A stretch of 64,000 nt of DNA from Straminergon stramineum (Eukaryota; Streptophyta; Bryopsida; Hypnales; Calliergonaceae): NCBI GenBank assembly GCA_963920665.1, contig OY987265.1, positions 37,143,001-37,207,000 on the forward strand, read 5' to 3'. Made by a program: the position numbers and the translations under genes. The notes beneath the pieces are model-generated. The model was not told the DNA's origin and did no database searches. It saw nothing but the letters and a program-made list of their open reading frames with translations. Within the stretch, counting starts at the first letter, position 1. Each line of letters starts with the position of its first letter. Positions 10,921-23,975 of this stretch are shown piece after piece.

Positions 10921-11715
10921 CACTTTCATCCTGGTTGAATTGAATGACTGGCCTGATGTAGAAACAACAAAATCAATCACAACATTCTAGAATAGTAACT
11001 ATACAGCTTGCAGCCTTTCTCCTATGACACAGAAAGAGTATAGAACACTAACTTCTAGCTTGAAGAACTACCCCACTCTTGAAGCAGTTCACTCCATTCT
11101 CAAGCACACAGTCACTTGTGAGTGAGCCCAATTTGCAAACATGCCACCTAAGGACTAGTCAGAAAGGAAACAAAGAATCCTTATATGAGCCTCACCCTAA
11201 ACCTTAACAAACATAACATGAGCTCAAGATTGTGCACAAATTAATTGGATCTAGATTCCTTTCTCAAGATTGTTAAGATGTGCTACATCCAGCAATTATG
11301 ATGCTTTGTGTTAATCAAGGAAACATCATTAGAAGTTTCATTTCTAGAGTTGTTCATTGTTCAAAGACAAGAGTCAAATTCTTCACCTGCCCTGTGGCTC
11401 TTGAGATGTGTGTAAATGCGTGCCCCACGGGCGAAAAGACTGTTAACAATTTGATGTAGCAACTTTCCTAAATTTTCCACACATTTATACCATGTTTTTT
11501 GTACAATAGGTCTCCAAATGGTTTGTTCACTTACAAAAAAATGCACTAGCTAACTAAGGAATTAGAGATTTTAAAGAGGTTTCAGACATGTTGTGTTACA
11601 AGAAACACGCTTCCATATGTACATTTTCAAAAAAAATTAAAACGATATTTGATTTTCTAATAATTTAATCCAATTCATTGGCTAATTTTTTTTTTTAATT
11701 TTAAAGATTCTTTGA

Positions 11716-11995
11716 TAAGTGGAATGAGAATTCATTTCAAATTTTATTGAATGAAAATATTATTGACGAAAATATGACCCCAAATGTTTAAATTTCTTAT
11801 GATTCACTCCAAAAGTCTTTTAATATTTTGAAAATCTGAAAAGTGTAGTAAATATTTAAATATGATTTTTTATGTTGATTTTTGGAGATTTTTGGTTTCA
11901 GCTCATATTTTAATCAATAATAATTTATTCAATAAAATTTTAAAATTTGTGAAATTCTTATGTGAAATTTCCAAATACAGTTCTCATTCCACTTA
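11716..11995. mobile_element. Foldback (inverted-repeat) element, block copy A
   Basis: The two halves are imperfect inverted complements, starting TAAGTGGAATGAGAA and ending TTCTCATTCCACTTA. The same structure stands at the equivalent place in copies B and C, so it inserted before the block was duplicated. Confidence 0.7.
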
Positions 11996-12096
11996 ATAAT
12001 GAATATTGAAATAAATTTGTTTGTATTGAAAGTTTTTTTATTAATTAATTAGATGAAATTATTAAAAAATTTCAATTTTGAAATTTGAAATTTGAC

Positions 12097-12560
12097 TTTA
12101 AATGTTCCACAATGCCAAAGACATTTTTTGTCCCATGGATGACAAAGAATCTTCCTATGTAAGAAAGAAGTGCAATTGTTTGTCCTTGGAATTTTGTACA
12201 GAAAGGAGAGATCTCGCAGAGTAGTTTGACCCTCACTGAGTATTTTTGTTTTCTTACAAGTAGATTGTGATGTCACACGGTTTGAAAGGAGATGATTTCC
12301 ACAGTTATTAGTCCATTCTTTAAGGACTAACCCATAAACGATGCAACAGATGTTTTTTGTTCGATGAATGAAAGGAATTCTCTTTTGTAGGATAGAAGTA
12401 CAACTATTCATCCTCGAAATTAGAGGTGGGGAGGGCAGATCTTCTACAATAGTTTGACTCCCAATGAATGTTTTTGAATTTTTTTATACCAATGATTTCC
12501 ATAGTTTGAAAAGGGATGATTTACACTGTCACCAATCTGTTCCCCAAGGGCTAAGCAAGT
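12097..12560 (+). repeat. Two tandem members of a ~220-bp repeat family
   Basis: Each unit carries 'ggatgacaaagaatct' or a variant, a segment like 'gaagtgcaattgtt', a 'tagtttgac' box followed by 'gagtattttt', and ends near 'ggactaa/gggctaagca'. Units start near 12097 and 12332. Other members are at 21781, 47403 (inverted), 51293, 52272 and 52497 (inverted). Confidence 0.7.
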
Positions 12561-12740
12561 GAGTCACTTGTACCGAAACACATCCAAAATTTTTGGAAAA
12601 AATTGAATTTCTCAATTTAATATGACAATTTTTGAGGGTAAACTATGAATACTTATGAGAGCCATTCTAGAAGGAAGTCAAAGCGTGTGACACAGATATA
12701 CCATGTCCTTTGATCAATTCTAGGAGGGAGCCAATGCCCT

Positions 12741-13117
12741 CAGGTAGAAACATCCAAAAGCATCCCTATTCCCATTGATGTATAGTAGAATTATCTAGAA
12801 ATGTCCCTCGGCTTTCATTGACATGTCCCTGTAAAATGTCATGAAATCATCCCCTTGCAATCTGCTAGTTACTTGATTGCTGAAATTGTCAAGTTTCAAT
12901 TTCAAGTCCATCTATGTGACAATTTCAGTGGTTTAGAGAGCTTCCACTTTGAAAATTGATAGAAAATACATATCATATTCAAAAATTCTAACTTTTTTAT
13001 TTGAAAATTCATGAATTTCAATTTCTTCCACTACAAAAATATTTTTTCTAGCAAAAGGTGCCTCCAACTGTGCTGAATTGCTTATATTTATATTGACGGT
13101 TTTGGGTGCTTCCACCG
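12741..13117. other. Copy-A-specific sequence between block and TNL leader
   Basis: It is absent at the matching point near 27464, where the block joins the leader directly. AT-rich, no recognised content. Confidence 0.4.
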
Positions 13118-13240
13118 TACTGTAGTTTGAGGAACTCAATTATTCACAGAAAAAGATACGAGGCAAATACACTCCAGTACTGTAGTTTTGTAGACCTTCC
13201 TTATTACCGTGCCCGACACACTGCGCAGGTAGGATCTAGG
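13118..13240 (+). repeat. Third copy of the TNL gene leader (truncated)
   Basis: It matches the starts of the leaders at 27577 and 53097 ('gtagtttgaggaactcaat', 'cactccagtactgtag', 'accgtgcccgaca', 'atctagggtttggccct'). The similarity stops soon after the 'ctagggttt' 5'-UTR-like motif, and no TNL follows. Confidence 0.7.
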
Positions 13241-13315
13241 GTTTGGCCCTCCCCCTCTTTCAGTTTCTCGTGTGTAATAGCACCCCGCACATGTGGCTCC
13301 TCTGGCTGCCGCCAG

Positions 13316-13347
13316 CATCCCTGGATGGATTTCGTCGCCATCCAGGT
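13316..13347. repeat. Short perfect hairpin
   Basis: CCTGGATGG and CCATCCAGG form a nine-base stem around a short loop within a locally GC-rich patch. Function unknown; it may be part of a truncated mobile-element tail. Confidence 0.5.
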
Positions 13348-13419
13348 GGCGAGCTTCTGTAGGTCGGAGTGCCAGGCCTCCAGGCCTGGGGTAACTCAAT
13401 TTTTATTTGTCCTTTAGAA

Positions 13420-15300
13420 CTCTTAACCCCTAATAACTGCCTGCACGACCATATATGGTCAATCTGAAATTTCAGGCCTATTTCTGTGCGGGCAGTTCAA
13501 TTCTTGTGACCGGTTAAAAAAAAAATTCGGGCAGTTTTGAGGGTTAACTATGGAAAATTTTCATTTTTTATTGATAAAAGTACATATTCAGTTGTTGAGA
13601 GGTCTTCAAAGGCATATGTGTACTAAAAGTGGAGTGTAAAGCTTGCTAATTTTACTTCATTTCTTGGCTTTATGCAAAGCTTGGCAATTTCATTTGATTT
13701 GAGATCTAAGACATTGTACTTATTCATTTGCTTTGAGAATTTTACCAATGAAAAGTTTAAAGTCTTTTCATGATTTTTACCATTGAAAATTTCAACATGC
13801 AAGTGTTTATTTGAAGCTATTTGCAATTTCTACTTAAAAACAAAAATTGCATTTCAACAATTGTAAGGTGGATTGTGTAGTGAGTTTGATGTTTTTTCAT
13901 GTGAAATTAAGTTTTTTGGAAGTGCATTTTAGTGTGCTAACACTCATTGAAGTTGTTCATATTACCTCCAATCCCAAAAAACATTTATATGCAAATTTTT
14001 CAAACATTGTGGACAAAGATGACATGCTAAAAATAAAAAATGTACATTTCCCTTGGTATAATATCACAACTCTTAAGAAATTTTGCACTCAAAATTGGTG
14101 TGCACACTAATAAACAAGCCCTATTGACATCTATATGGTTAGATTTGGAAAAAAAACAAAATTTACTTCATTGAGGATAACTACAAGCCTATACTCTTTT
14201 TTCATAGTCAAAACACACTTGGAAAGGCTTAGGCACTTAGGGGTTAAGTGCTCCCAAGGCCTTGGAATTTGCTCCAAGTTAAATTGAATAAAAAGGCAGC
14301 AGTTTGATAAGTTTTATCAATTTTTTGAATTGTAACCCTACGAAGTCAAACTAGACATGATAGAGATTACATGGGAAAAGAAAACACAATAATATCACTA
14401 ACAAATTAAAAGATTATAGTGTTTGATTATGAGGGTGTTAAAACTATGAAAATAAGTTGAAGTCTTTCAATCCTCTTTTTACATGTCAAAACTACAAAAT
14501 TGGTCCCCAAAAAATATGAGGGTAAGGGGCATAATGTACATAACCCTTGGGGGGGTCACTCAATGTGGAGGTTGTACATCACATGCGGCTGGATTTTTTT
14601 ATTTTGGGGGGTATTTAGCTTACCATGAACAATTGAATGGTCCCTATTATTACCTAATTTCCTTATTCTTGGTATTTTATGCCTCCTTATAATTACTTGG
14701 AATTTTAAAGTAGGGTCAATTTTTAGCTCCTTTACTTTCTTCCAAAGAAAAAAAGTTAAGTAAAAAAAGTAAATGCGAAGATTAAAGATAAAGGGAGAGT
14801 ACATGAGCTTACTACACATCATTCATTACATACAATTTCAAGCAATCACGATATGTGGTTGCCTAAATTATCTTACTATATGTTTTATATAGGGAATCTA
14901 TAATTTATAAACCTTCATTTCAACAAAGCCCAAACCCCAAAATATAAGAGTGTAAGAAAGAGTGAGATGAACACAAAAGAGAGTAAAGACAAAAAATAAA
15001 CACTCAACCTTGCTATATATATGAAATATACATGTATAGAAATCTTGAAATCATAGACTAAAATTAGAAAAGAAGAAAACCAAACACAAAAAGAGTGCAA
15101 TGAAGAGAAATATGTATGCAATTTACTAGTGACAAAATCCAAACACCACATACATTAAAGTCAAAAACCAAATGCTAAAGAAAGGTAGAAATGAAAACAT
15201 ATGAAGCACAAATTGGCAACATTAACATCCACAACCATGTATGATCACAAGCATAATCAGCAATTTTAGTAACAAAAATGCCATGACATTCTCAGATTCC
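13420..15300. other. AT-rich intergenic region
   Basis: No gene recognised. Open frames are short and of AT-rich composition. A run of G followed by 'gtcactcaatg' at about 14545-14565 pairs with an inverted 'agtgacccccc' near 16550. Confidence 0.4.
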
Positions 15301-15339
15301 TAACCATAGAGAAGAAAATGCACGGAAGTTAGCGAAGCC

Positions 15340-15525
15340 AAAAAAAATGGATAAACAAAATAGAACCAACATTGTCGGAAGATAGAAACACAATTGGCCA
15401 AGAAAAATGGAAAAGCAAAACAGAACCAACATTGTTGGAAGACCGAAGCACATTTGACCAAAATAAATAGAAAAGCAAAATAGAACCAACATTTTCAAAA
15501 GACAAACATAGTTGGTAAAAAAAAT
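15340..15525. repeat. Minisatellite, three units of 60 bp
   Basis: The box 'agaaccaacatt' recurs at 15362, 15422 and 15482, exactly 60 bases apart, with 'aaaagcaaaa' before it and a 'gaag...acaca/cattt' segment after it. Units diverge by about ten to fifteen percent by eye. Confidence 0.8.
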
Positions 15526-17606
15526 AGGAAACTGAAATTCAACCAACTTATCCAAAAAATATACATGCATAGAACTTCAAAAATGAGAAATGCAAAACTA
15601 AATTGCACATGCTTAAGCATGTATGATGCAACCACAATATAAATACAAAACTATGCCATTTTAAAGCATAAGATGTGTTCATACAATACAATTCAAAATA
15701 CATAAAGTTCATGCCTATCAAAAAATCTCCATACACTACATCAATAATTGAAAACAAAAAAATGCACCAAGCTAGGAGGCTACACCACAACGTTGAACTA
15801 TATCACCTTCGAGCTACGGGGGTCACTTAGATGAGAGATGAACTTTGCCAATTTGATTCTAGCGTGACATAAACCTCGAAAGGCTCCCAACCACAACACA
15901 AAAGATCACAGAGCTCCTCTAACTCACCGACACTAAGATCTCATAGGGGTGAAGTACGGAGATGATCTAAAATCAATACTTGAAGCTACTATGACTTCGA
16001 AAAATCCTAAAATTCAAATAGACGAGTTGCATAGACAACACAGGTAGAGCATTCATTTCAAAGTGGGAAGTGAACCATAAACAACAATGAAAAACATGAT
16101 TCAATGCATCGAAAATTCAGCACATGAAGCGCCCACTATAAAGGGTGACCATCAATTCATAGCATCCAAGGTCAATTAAGGTTACAACACCCTACATCAA
16201 GAATCCCATAATGTGCACCAATGGAGAAGAGAAGACTACGCCAGGGACAAAACATAAAATGTCCATGTTAGACAATTGTTATAGAATTTATCATCCATCC
16301 AAACCAAGTCGGTAGTATCCTAAATTAAACCTATCCAAAAGAAATTTTCAGGACCAATAACTTCCATGCTATCTTAGGAAAAATAAAACAAAATTAGACG
16401 TATTATTTACATGTGTATCTTACTTATAAGTGAGTGTATAGTAATTTATACTCCATATATTACTTCAAAGTTTTTTCTAATTTTTTAACACCTTGAATTT
16501 ATACCTCCCTATATTATGTTGCATGTTGGTTGGTAAAAAATTCTAAGTGACCCCCCTGGGGCATAACCCCAATAACTTTATGGCTTCACAAAATTTGCTT
16601 TATAATTTTCAAAAATGAATTTCTAATGTCATTTTTTTTTAAGTTCTCGTGAATTTGAGGCTAATTTCCAAGAGACCTCAACACTAAAAGATCAAGATTT
16701 ACAATGGCCTCCCTTGTATCAAATCATGAATAGAAAAATGACAATCATTCATTCTCATAATTAGATTTTTGATGCTAAAACTAGACTTCAAAAAGATTTT
16801 TTCAAAAATACAAACTACTAAAAATAAATATTTGGTGAGGTTTTATTTAACTTCAAAGTATTGTTGACACCCAAATTTGGTGCCTTGGGCATTTAGAGGT
16901 TAACAATATTTAGAAACTAGACTCAACATGTTTAGGTAAGCATTAAATAATGCCTTGGCCTCAAAATTCAACAGTCTTCAAATTTATATTGCAAATTGTA
17001 GAAAACTTCAAAATTTGTTTCTTCTGCATATCTAACTTAGGATCTTGCACTAGAGGATCTTGTACATAATTGTGTGGAAGAAATTTCAAAAACTTTGATG
17101 ACATACATTGCAAGATATTTACATTGAACATAAGTAAAAAAATCTTATTAGCACCTTGCTCAACTAGATTTTTTTTAGCTTTGAATCATCTTGACTTAAA
17201 ATTTTTGCACTACGAATTTTGAATTTCTAATTTTTTTATATTAAAAAATTGGATTGGTAGTCTAGGATTTTTTTTCTCAAAAACACACCTTTAATTTTCA
17301 CTCATTAAAAACTAGTTAAATACAAGTAGGTCTGTAGAAGAATTTAGGAAAGTCTAAATCATTGATAAATCTAAGATGGAATAAAATTATACTAATCTCC
17401 AGGTAGTTCTAGCAAGAGATCTTAAACTTGTTTTTTGAAAATATTGTGAAAACAGAATTGCATTATGAATTCGACAAGTTATTTATTCAAAAAGATGTCC
17501 GTACATCTTGAAAGATAAGATTGTCTATAACTTTCACATAACAAATTCAAATGGAATATATCAAGGCTTCCTATGCAGATAAATTTACAATGCATGACAA
17601 ACAATA
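15526..17606. other. AT-rich intergenic region between block copies A and B
   Basis: No gene recognised. Two G-rich/C-rich boxes, 'gggggtcacttagat' at about 15819 and 'aagtgacccccctgg' at about 16547, are inverted relative to each other and could be the ends of a degraded DNA element. Confidence 0.35.
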
Positions 17607-18845
17607 TGACCACACTTGTAGAAAAGTCCCAAATTCATAATAAAAAAGTCAATAGAGTCTACCACTTCATGAGTGCCTAATCATCTTCATGATGCTCCAC
17701 CTTCCTCTTTTGTCTTTTGACAACGTTTCTGATTCTTCAAGGCACCCTTACTAAGACTCGATGACATGTTATCATCGGCATCCCAGATAGATAAGAAAAT
17801 GTTGTCTTTTAAAGATTCAAATATGACTTTGGATGGATGGCAAGTATTTTGGGCCAAACATCAATAACTTTGAAGGACTTTGTCCATCATCAAGAATATG
17901 GACTTTGAAGCACTTAGGAACAAAGCATCACAAGATTATTGACGAAACAATACAAAGTTACATAACATGGAAGAACCTCTATCATTATGAGCATCATATA
18001 TACCATGTAAATGAATATAAGTTCTCATACAACAACATTGGTTCTAAAAGCATTGGAAAAAAGAAAATGTGGGTTGGACTATTACTAACCCTACCCTTGC
18101 TTTGGATGATGGATCCTCCATTCCAAACAATTGTAAGCAAAGCACAAATCATATTGTATTGGGTGATGACATGAGGGAACTACAATCCTATAGTTTTGCT
18201 GTATTTTGAGACCCAAAATGGTAGCAAAATATTCTTTTCCAAGACAAGGCTAAAAATCTTTATCTTCTCTTATGCTTTAATGAATACAATTTTTAGTTAA
18301 TTTAATTGAATATATCCTCCTAAGATATTAAGGAAACAAATCTTCTTCTATTATAAATATCTAAACTTTTGTTTTCTAGACCTATTCAAAAGTGAAGTTT
18401 TGCCTTTCAAATTTCATAGTAAAAACATGTGTCTCCCATAAGTTGTGCATTATAATTAAAATGTTGGAAAATGGACTGAGAATACCTGAAAAACAAAACA
18501 AAACAAAAAGAGATCTATTATAATCATCTTTAAAAACATTTTTACAAGCAAATGGTGGTCTTTCATGAAAGCAAAACGTAAATCACTTATAACTCTGAGA
18601 TGAAATTGAGAATCATCAACCCCAATGGTAAGAGCGTTTTAGTAAGAAACACATGTCCTATGTTTCTATTTTTACATGAAAGTTTTAAAAATTAACTTAC
18701 AAATGGACATTATATGTTTCTTCTACTCTAATTTGCTTGCAAAATAAAACAAAAAACTTTCATCTCACTAGTCTCGGAATTGATTGGGTGAAAGGTTATT
18801 GTGTAGCTACCAATCTATTCAATCAAATGAGAATAATTATTTGAA

Positions 18846-18897
18846 AATAATAATAATAACAATAACAACAACAACAACAACAACAATAATAATAATA
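18846..18897. repeat. Trinucleotide microsatellite (AAT/AAC)n
   Basis: A run of AAT, then AAC, then AAT units. Copies A and C have only short AAT/GAA-like runs at the same place, so it expanded in this copy. Confidence 0.9.
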
Positions 18898-19374
18898 CCA
18901 CTTTGACATAGAAACAACAAAAAGTCTTATAACTTTTGCAATATTCTTCATCATGGTGGATGACTACCTCTGACTCAAATTTCCATGGCCAAAAATCAAG
19001 CTGACAATTCACACTTCACAGAAATGAAGGCAAAGTCCTTCAAGTAAATCGATAAAAGGCCTTGCAAGAGAATCTCAACTAAGACAATCCCAAAGACTCC
19101 TCCTCCATGCATAACACACTCTCCAGTCCTTAGGCAATATTATTTAATAGAGAAACCAAAAGAAGAGTAGAGTAAGATGTCTTCAATTTCAATTGGACTA
19201 AACACCATTCAATGCAAATATTACAACACAATTCAATACAAGTAGAACAAAACATTCAATGCAAATAGAGGAAGGGGGAAATCGTATAGGGCATAGGGAT
19301 GTAGGACTCTTGTGCTATTGATGACTAGTTCGTAAAGCAATAACATGCACACAATGGTCAAATGAGGAGGATTC

Positions 19375-20600
19375 AATTGCCTTGAGGATTCCATCGCACG
19401 GTATTGAACGATCCTTGTCCAAACTCGAAGATTGTCTTGCAAACTTTGTTGAATATGGTCGCCTTTGCAGGCATAATTGCAAAAAATGTTAAGGATTCAT
19501 AGGAAATAGAGGCCTCAAAGATACATAAATTATACAATAGACTTCCTAAGTAAGTGATAGCAACTGTGGAAAATGATGTTAATGGACCTCGCCTATCATT
19601 GAATTCAGGATTATATGGAGAAACACACTGTTATAACACCACATCTGGTTTAGTTCAATATCTCATTAATTCCAAGTATGTGATGTAAAATACTTTCCAT
19701 ATCAAAGATACTCAACAGCAAGCCTCAAGTACTAATAGATGCTATTGGATACAACAGTAAACCACGAGAAACTCTTTGCCATTTGGAGACCATTGCACGT
19801 CATGTATTGGGCCTTCCTTACCTGACAAATCAAAAATACAAGAGGTGAAGGCTGGAAAAAATTCACATGCTTCCTCATCAACGCCTGGAGTATTATGTGC
19901 ATAAGGCAACCATGACTTGTTCATTGCTAATAAGCTTGACACCAACAAAAAAGATTGACAAAATTATGTCCCCGGAAACCTCTTTTAATCAGTGACGAAA
20001 GTGTAAACAGCAGGAGGACTCACTCAAAGGTGTAGCTCCTTTGTGGCAGCCATCACTTGTCAGAAAGTGCAACTGTGTCTCTCCATAACAACTTTGATTT
20101 GTTTTGTCGACATCCGACTGAGCCAACACGAGAATGCCAATGGAACCTTTGATCCACATTAGTTGAGCTATGTTGGACTTCAAATATGCGTACATTAGCT
20201 GGAGTACCCTGGCAAATGAGAAATATTATAAGTTGCACCAAGTAGATCATTCCTACAAGTAAAGACAAGATTCACAACTACCAAGAAGTTTACTGCCTTA
20301 CCTTCACCATTTCAATCAGAAACAATGCCACAGGTGCATTGAGCAGAAAATACATTAGTTAACATGGCAGGAAGCGTGGCAAATCCACCAACCTTAACCT
20401 CAGGCATGTATGTGAAGCAGATGACTAGCGTGCCAGTTGAACATTCTGGATTCCTGGCAACCGAAGCTTATCAATAATGCCTGTGGAGAAATTATGCCCA
20501 TAAAAAAATGTACACTTCCTTTGTCACCAACCGACATGCCACACTTTCATCCTCGTTGAATTGAATGATTGGCCTGACATAGAAACAACGAAATCAGTCA
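19375..20600 (-). pseudogene. eIF2A pseudogene, copy B
   Basis: Minus-strand fragments, from high to low coordinates: a degenerate 'DESVACR'-type region (20330-20600); 'QGTPANVRIFEVQHS' followed by 'ILVLAQSDVDKTNQS' and 'GETQLHFLTSDG' (20025-20215); GKEGPIHDVQWSPNGKEF (19755-19825); and 'MPAKATIF' to 'TVRWNPQGN' (19375-19470). These match the eIF2A beta-propeller. The propeller end and the C-terminal region are missing through a deletion relative to copy A. In-frame stops occur, for example directly after 'PQGN'. Confidence 0.82.
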
Positions 20601-21381
20601 TAACATTCAAGAGTAGAAACTATACAGCTTGTAGCCTTTCTCCTGTAGCACAAAAAGAATAAAGAACACTTACTTCTAGCTTGAAGAACTACCCCACTCT
20701 TGAAGTAGTTTACTCCATTCTCAAGCACGCAATTGCTGTGAATGAGCCTACTTTGGAAACATTCCAACTAAGGACCAGACAAAAAGGAAACAAAGAATCC
20801 CAATTAATTTGAGCCACACCCTAAACCTTCACAGACATAACATGAGCTCAAGATCGTGCCCAAATTAATTGGATCTGGATTCCTTTCCTTGGCTTCGTTG
20901 ATTCCAAAGAAGCTCTTCAAGAATGGTAAGATGTACTGCAACCAGCAATTAGGATGCTTTGTGTTAATCAAGGAAACGGCTTAGAAGTTTCATTTGTGGA
21001 GCTGTTCACTGTTCAAAGGCAAGGGTCAAATTCTTCACCTGCCCTTGCGGCTCTTGAAACATGTGCCAATACGTGCCCCAAGGACGAAAAGTCTGTGGAC
21101 AATTTTATGTACCATAGCAATTTGGCAAAATTTCCTACAAATTTATGAAATGTTTTTTGTACAATGGCTCTCAAAATGGTTCATACACTTACAATAAATG
21201 TCATAGCTAAGTAATGAATTAGAAATTTTTATCAAATTTTAGACATGTGGTACAAGGAACACACTTCCATATGATACATTTTCAAAAAATGTTAAAACGA
21301 TTTTTGGTTTTCTAATAATTTAATTAAATTTATTAGTTTAGTTTTTTTTAAAGAAGTAAATTTTTTTAAAGATTCTTTAGG

Positions 21382-21700
21382 AAGTGGAATGAAAATTCTA
21401 TTTGGAAATTTCTAGTAAAAGTTTTCAAAAATTTTGAATTTTTTTTAATTAAATATTATTGACTAAAATATGATCCTAAATGTTTACATTTCTTATGATT
21501 CACTCAATAAATCTTTAAATTTTTTTGAAAACCAAAAAAGTGTATGTAATATTTACATATTATTTTTTATTTTATTTTTTGGAGATTTTTGGAATGAATT
21601 AGAAGAAATTTAAACATTTAGGGTCATCTTTCGGTCAATTATATTTAAAAATTTGTGAAATTCTTACTAGAAATTTCAAAATAGAATACTCATTCCACTT
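21382..21700. mobile_element. Foldback element, block copy B
   Basis: Left arm starts AAGTGGAATGAAAATTC and right arm ends with TACTCATTCCACTT. The arms pair along most of their ~150 bases, including the 'atttcttatgattcactc' and 'gaat..attagaagaaat' centre. Syntenic with 11716 and 50872. Confidence 0.7.
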
Positions 21701-21780
21701 GAAATAAATTTATATATATTGAAAGTAATTCAATTAATAAATTTGATTAAATTTTTAAAAATTTAAAAATTTGACTTTAA

Positions 21781-22010
21781 GCCTTCAACAAGGCTGAGGA
21801 CTTTTTTTGTCCAATGGATGATAAACCATCTTCCTATGTAGGACAGAAGTGCAATTCTTCATCTATGGAATTTTGTGCAAAAACAAGAGATCTTGTATAG
21901 TAGTTTGACCTCCAATGAGTATTTTTGGTTGTTTAAAAGTAGATGATGCCTAAGGGTTCCAAAAGGGATGATTTCCATGGTCACCAATCCATCCTTTAAG
22001 GGTTAAGCAA
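21781..22010 (+). repeat. ~220-bp repeat family member, block copy B
   Basis: Contains 'ccaatggatgataaaccatc', 'gaagtgcaattcttcat', 'tagtttgacctccaatgag' and 'aagggatgatttccatgg', in the order of the other members. Confidence 0.7.
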
Positions 22011-22379
22011 ATGTGTTCCTTGTACCTAAATATGTCCAAACTTTCAAGGGAAAATCGAATTTCTCAATTAAATATGACAATTCTTTAGGACAAACTATAA
22101 ATACTTATGAGAGCCACTCTAGTAGGGCTGGGAATAACTAATCTCCTCGTTTGTCCCCCAAAGTCAATCCAAGGATGTACTCCTTTGCCCCAAAATAATT
22201 CCGTGGTTTGAAAACATTGGTTAAAATAAGCTTAGTTTGGAATTGCACTAGAAAAAATAAATATGCAGATAACTATTTCTCACAGTGTAACATTGTAATG
22301 GTACACATACTTCCAAGCAAACAATATTTTACCACATACTAGAAGCACACAAAACAACTTTTTTTATGGGCTCCGTTAG

Positions 22380-22415
22380 GAGACGCTTACGCTCCCCTAA
22401 CGGGGAACTTTGGCG
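22380..22415. repeat. Short inverted repeat
   Basis: CCGTTAGG and CCTAACGG are separated by 'agacgcttacgctc', itself partly self-complementary. It lies at the edge of a less AT-rich stretch. Confidence 0.5.
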
Positions 22416-22659
22416 GATTGCTAGGAACGATGACGTTGGGAACGTTCAACGTTCAGTGTGGTTGTGCTCCACAGCAAAAATCTCAACAGAAGGAGAAGCT
22501 TTACAAAGTTAGCAGCAGCTTGCAATGTGACGTGATCACCCCACTCGCCATATCCACAGTAAATTTGCCATATCAGTCTCTAGAAAAATGTCGAGATTGA
22601 GATGCTTTTTAATGAAGCTACCTGTTATTAAACATGCATCGAGTAAATCATTGATTCAT

Positions 22660-23975
22660 GACAATAACCTCCATGGCAGAGCTGAGGGGTTGGAAAAGCT
22701 ACTTGGACATGTTCTTGAGGTACTTGTTGTATTCCATTGGGACATAACTAGAGTATGAGTCCCGTACCCTTGAAAGCTACAACAGGCACTCAGGAACACA
22801 CATCAACAGTGTGCCAGAATAGTAGCAGAATCAAGTCTTTTCATTTCTCCACATGTGATTCGACGTTTAGAGTAACAAGGTTTAGGGTTCCGAGAAATGT
22901 AACTTGCTCTACCACCTTCCTCCTGACAAACATGTGATGGTCTGGTGTACAATATAGCTGGTCTGATAATGCTTGAAACTGTCATCCAAATCAGCCATCA
23001 AGAATATTAGAACAGCAACCTATTGGTCGAAAGCTTGATCTGTCCCTCCTACTCAGTATGTGAAGTTTGGTACATCCATCAAGTAACTAAGGCAAGTAAA
23101 TCTTGACTTTCAAGAGGGCACAAAATTAGGTTCCATAACATTTTCAACCACGCCATGATTAATCTAAGTTTTGCTAATAAGAAAATTTCACGAAGATGCG
23201 ACAAGGGAAAGAAACAACCTGGCAATTTTCGTCACCTGCAATTTTTTTCTCAGCCAATCCATAGTAATTTAATCTGAAAAGTCACCCAACCTAGTCAAGC
23301 ACTGTCCTGGAGTAAATATTCAGATAGTTAAGACAACCCATCATCCTCGTAAAAATTACAAGCTTCAATCTATGAAGGTAAGAGATGTTGCATACTTCTA
23401 AAACTCAGAAATCGCTATCATAATTCTAAAAATGAACTATAAATGCTTTTCCAAATCACCTGTCTTGCAAGTGCTGTTTATCACTCGACACTTCTATGAG
23501 GGAAATCTCCGCATTCACTTTCGGCACATGCTGCACATATGAAGTTCAAAATGAAGAATAGTTGTACAGGGAAAAAATCAGAAATCTCCCATTAGAAACA
23601 ACACATATACACAAGTGACATGAAATAAAAACTGTGGTATGAGCTGTGACACTCGTGCACCACATCTGGTGAAAAAAAAAGTACCACCTCTTGCAATTCT
23701 TCAGCCTACTGCCAATGGAAAATAGTAAGCTGCTACTGAGAACCAATAGTCACTAGAATAGAATTTGGTAGCAAGTGAAAAGTCAGCAGTGTGAAGTTGT
23801 GGGAGAGGGAACTTATGATGAAGTTCAAGAATGGATGACTTTGAGCTCCGATTCTCCTTGCCCAGAATATGAAGTGGACGAGCAGGATCTTCAAATTGCA
23901 TGGCGATGTCCAAGGAGGATCCTTGGATGGACGGAGAGCTGGCAAAGCGTCTTAGTGAGCTCGATTCAGTACCTG
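22660..23975 (-). CDS. Candidate intron-containing gene fragment, unknown product
   Basis: On the minus strand a canonical-looking acceptor (..gtgcttacag at 23972) opens a frame of about 90 codons reading 'GTESSSLRRFASSPSIQG' at its start and 'ILELHHKFPLPQL' further on, ending with a stop near 23704. Further exon-like pieces follow at 22800-22900 ('NPKPCYSKRRITCGEMKRL') and 22665-22760 ('YVPMEYNKYLKNMSKQLF'). Base composition here is less AT-rich than the surroundings. I do not recognise the family, the exon joins are unproved, and it may be only a fragment. Confidence 0.3.

Larger units (their letters stand above)
6856..12740. repeat. Duplicated block, copy A
   Basis: This block is collinear with copy B (17607-22137) and copy C (47088-51700). 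Shared landmarks in order are: 'gaccacacttg' and 'gagtgcctaatcatc'; 'acatcaataactttgaagg'; the eIF2A pseudogene on the minus strand; a foldback element; ~220-bp repeats; and an end motif with 'tttgat.aattc.agg'. The copies differ by many substitutions and by block-specific gaps, so the duplication is not recent. Confidence 0.8.
17607..22137. repeat. Duplicated block, copy B
   Basis: Collinear with copies A and C. It lacks the eIF2A C-terminal pieces: the sequence jumps from the 'cacagaaatgaaggcaaag' point (about 19035) to the 'aaatcgataaaaggccttgc' point. It ends abruptly after 'gagagccactctag' (22137); the expected continuation is found at about 27395, so 22138-27394 interrupts this copy. 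Confidence 0.8.

Noticed and set aside
15292..15790. Minus-strand Phe/Leu/Cys-rich open frames resembling a membrane protein
   Set aside because: Composition follows from AT-rich minisatellite DNA; no start context, homologue or splice support.
17833..18174. 113-codon plus-strand frame in block B
   Set aside because: The collinear stretch in copy A is broken by stops and shifts, and no domain is visible, so there is no sign of constraint.
18815..19012. Poly-leucine open frame on the minus strand
   Set aside because: It is the translation of the AAT/AAC microsatellite.
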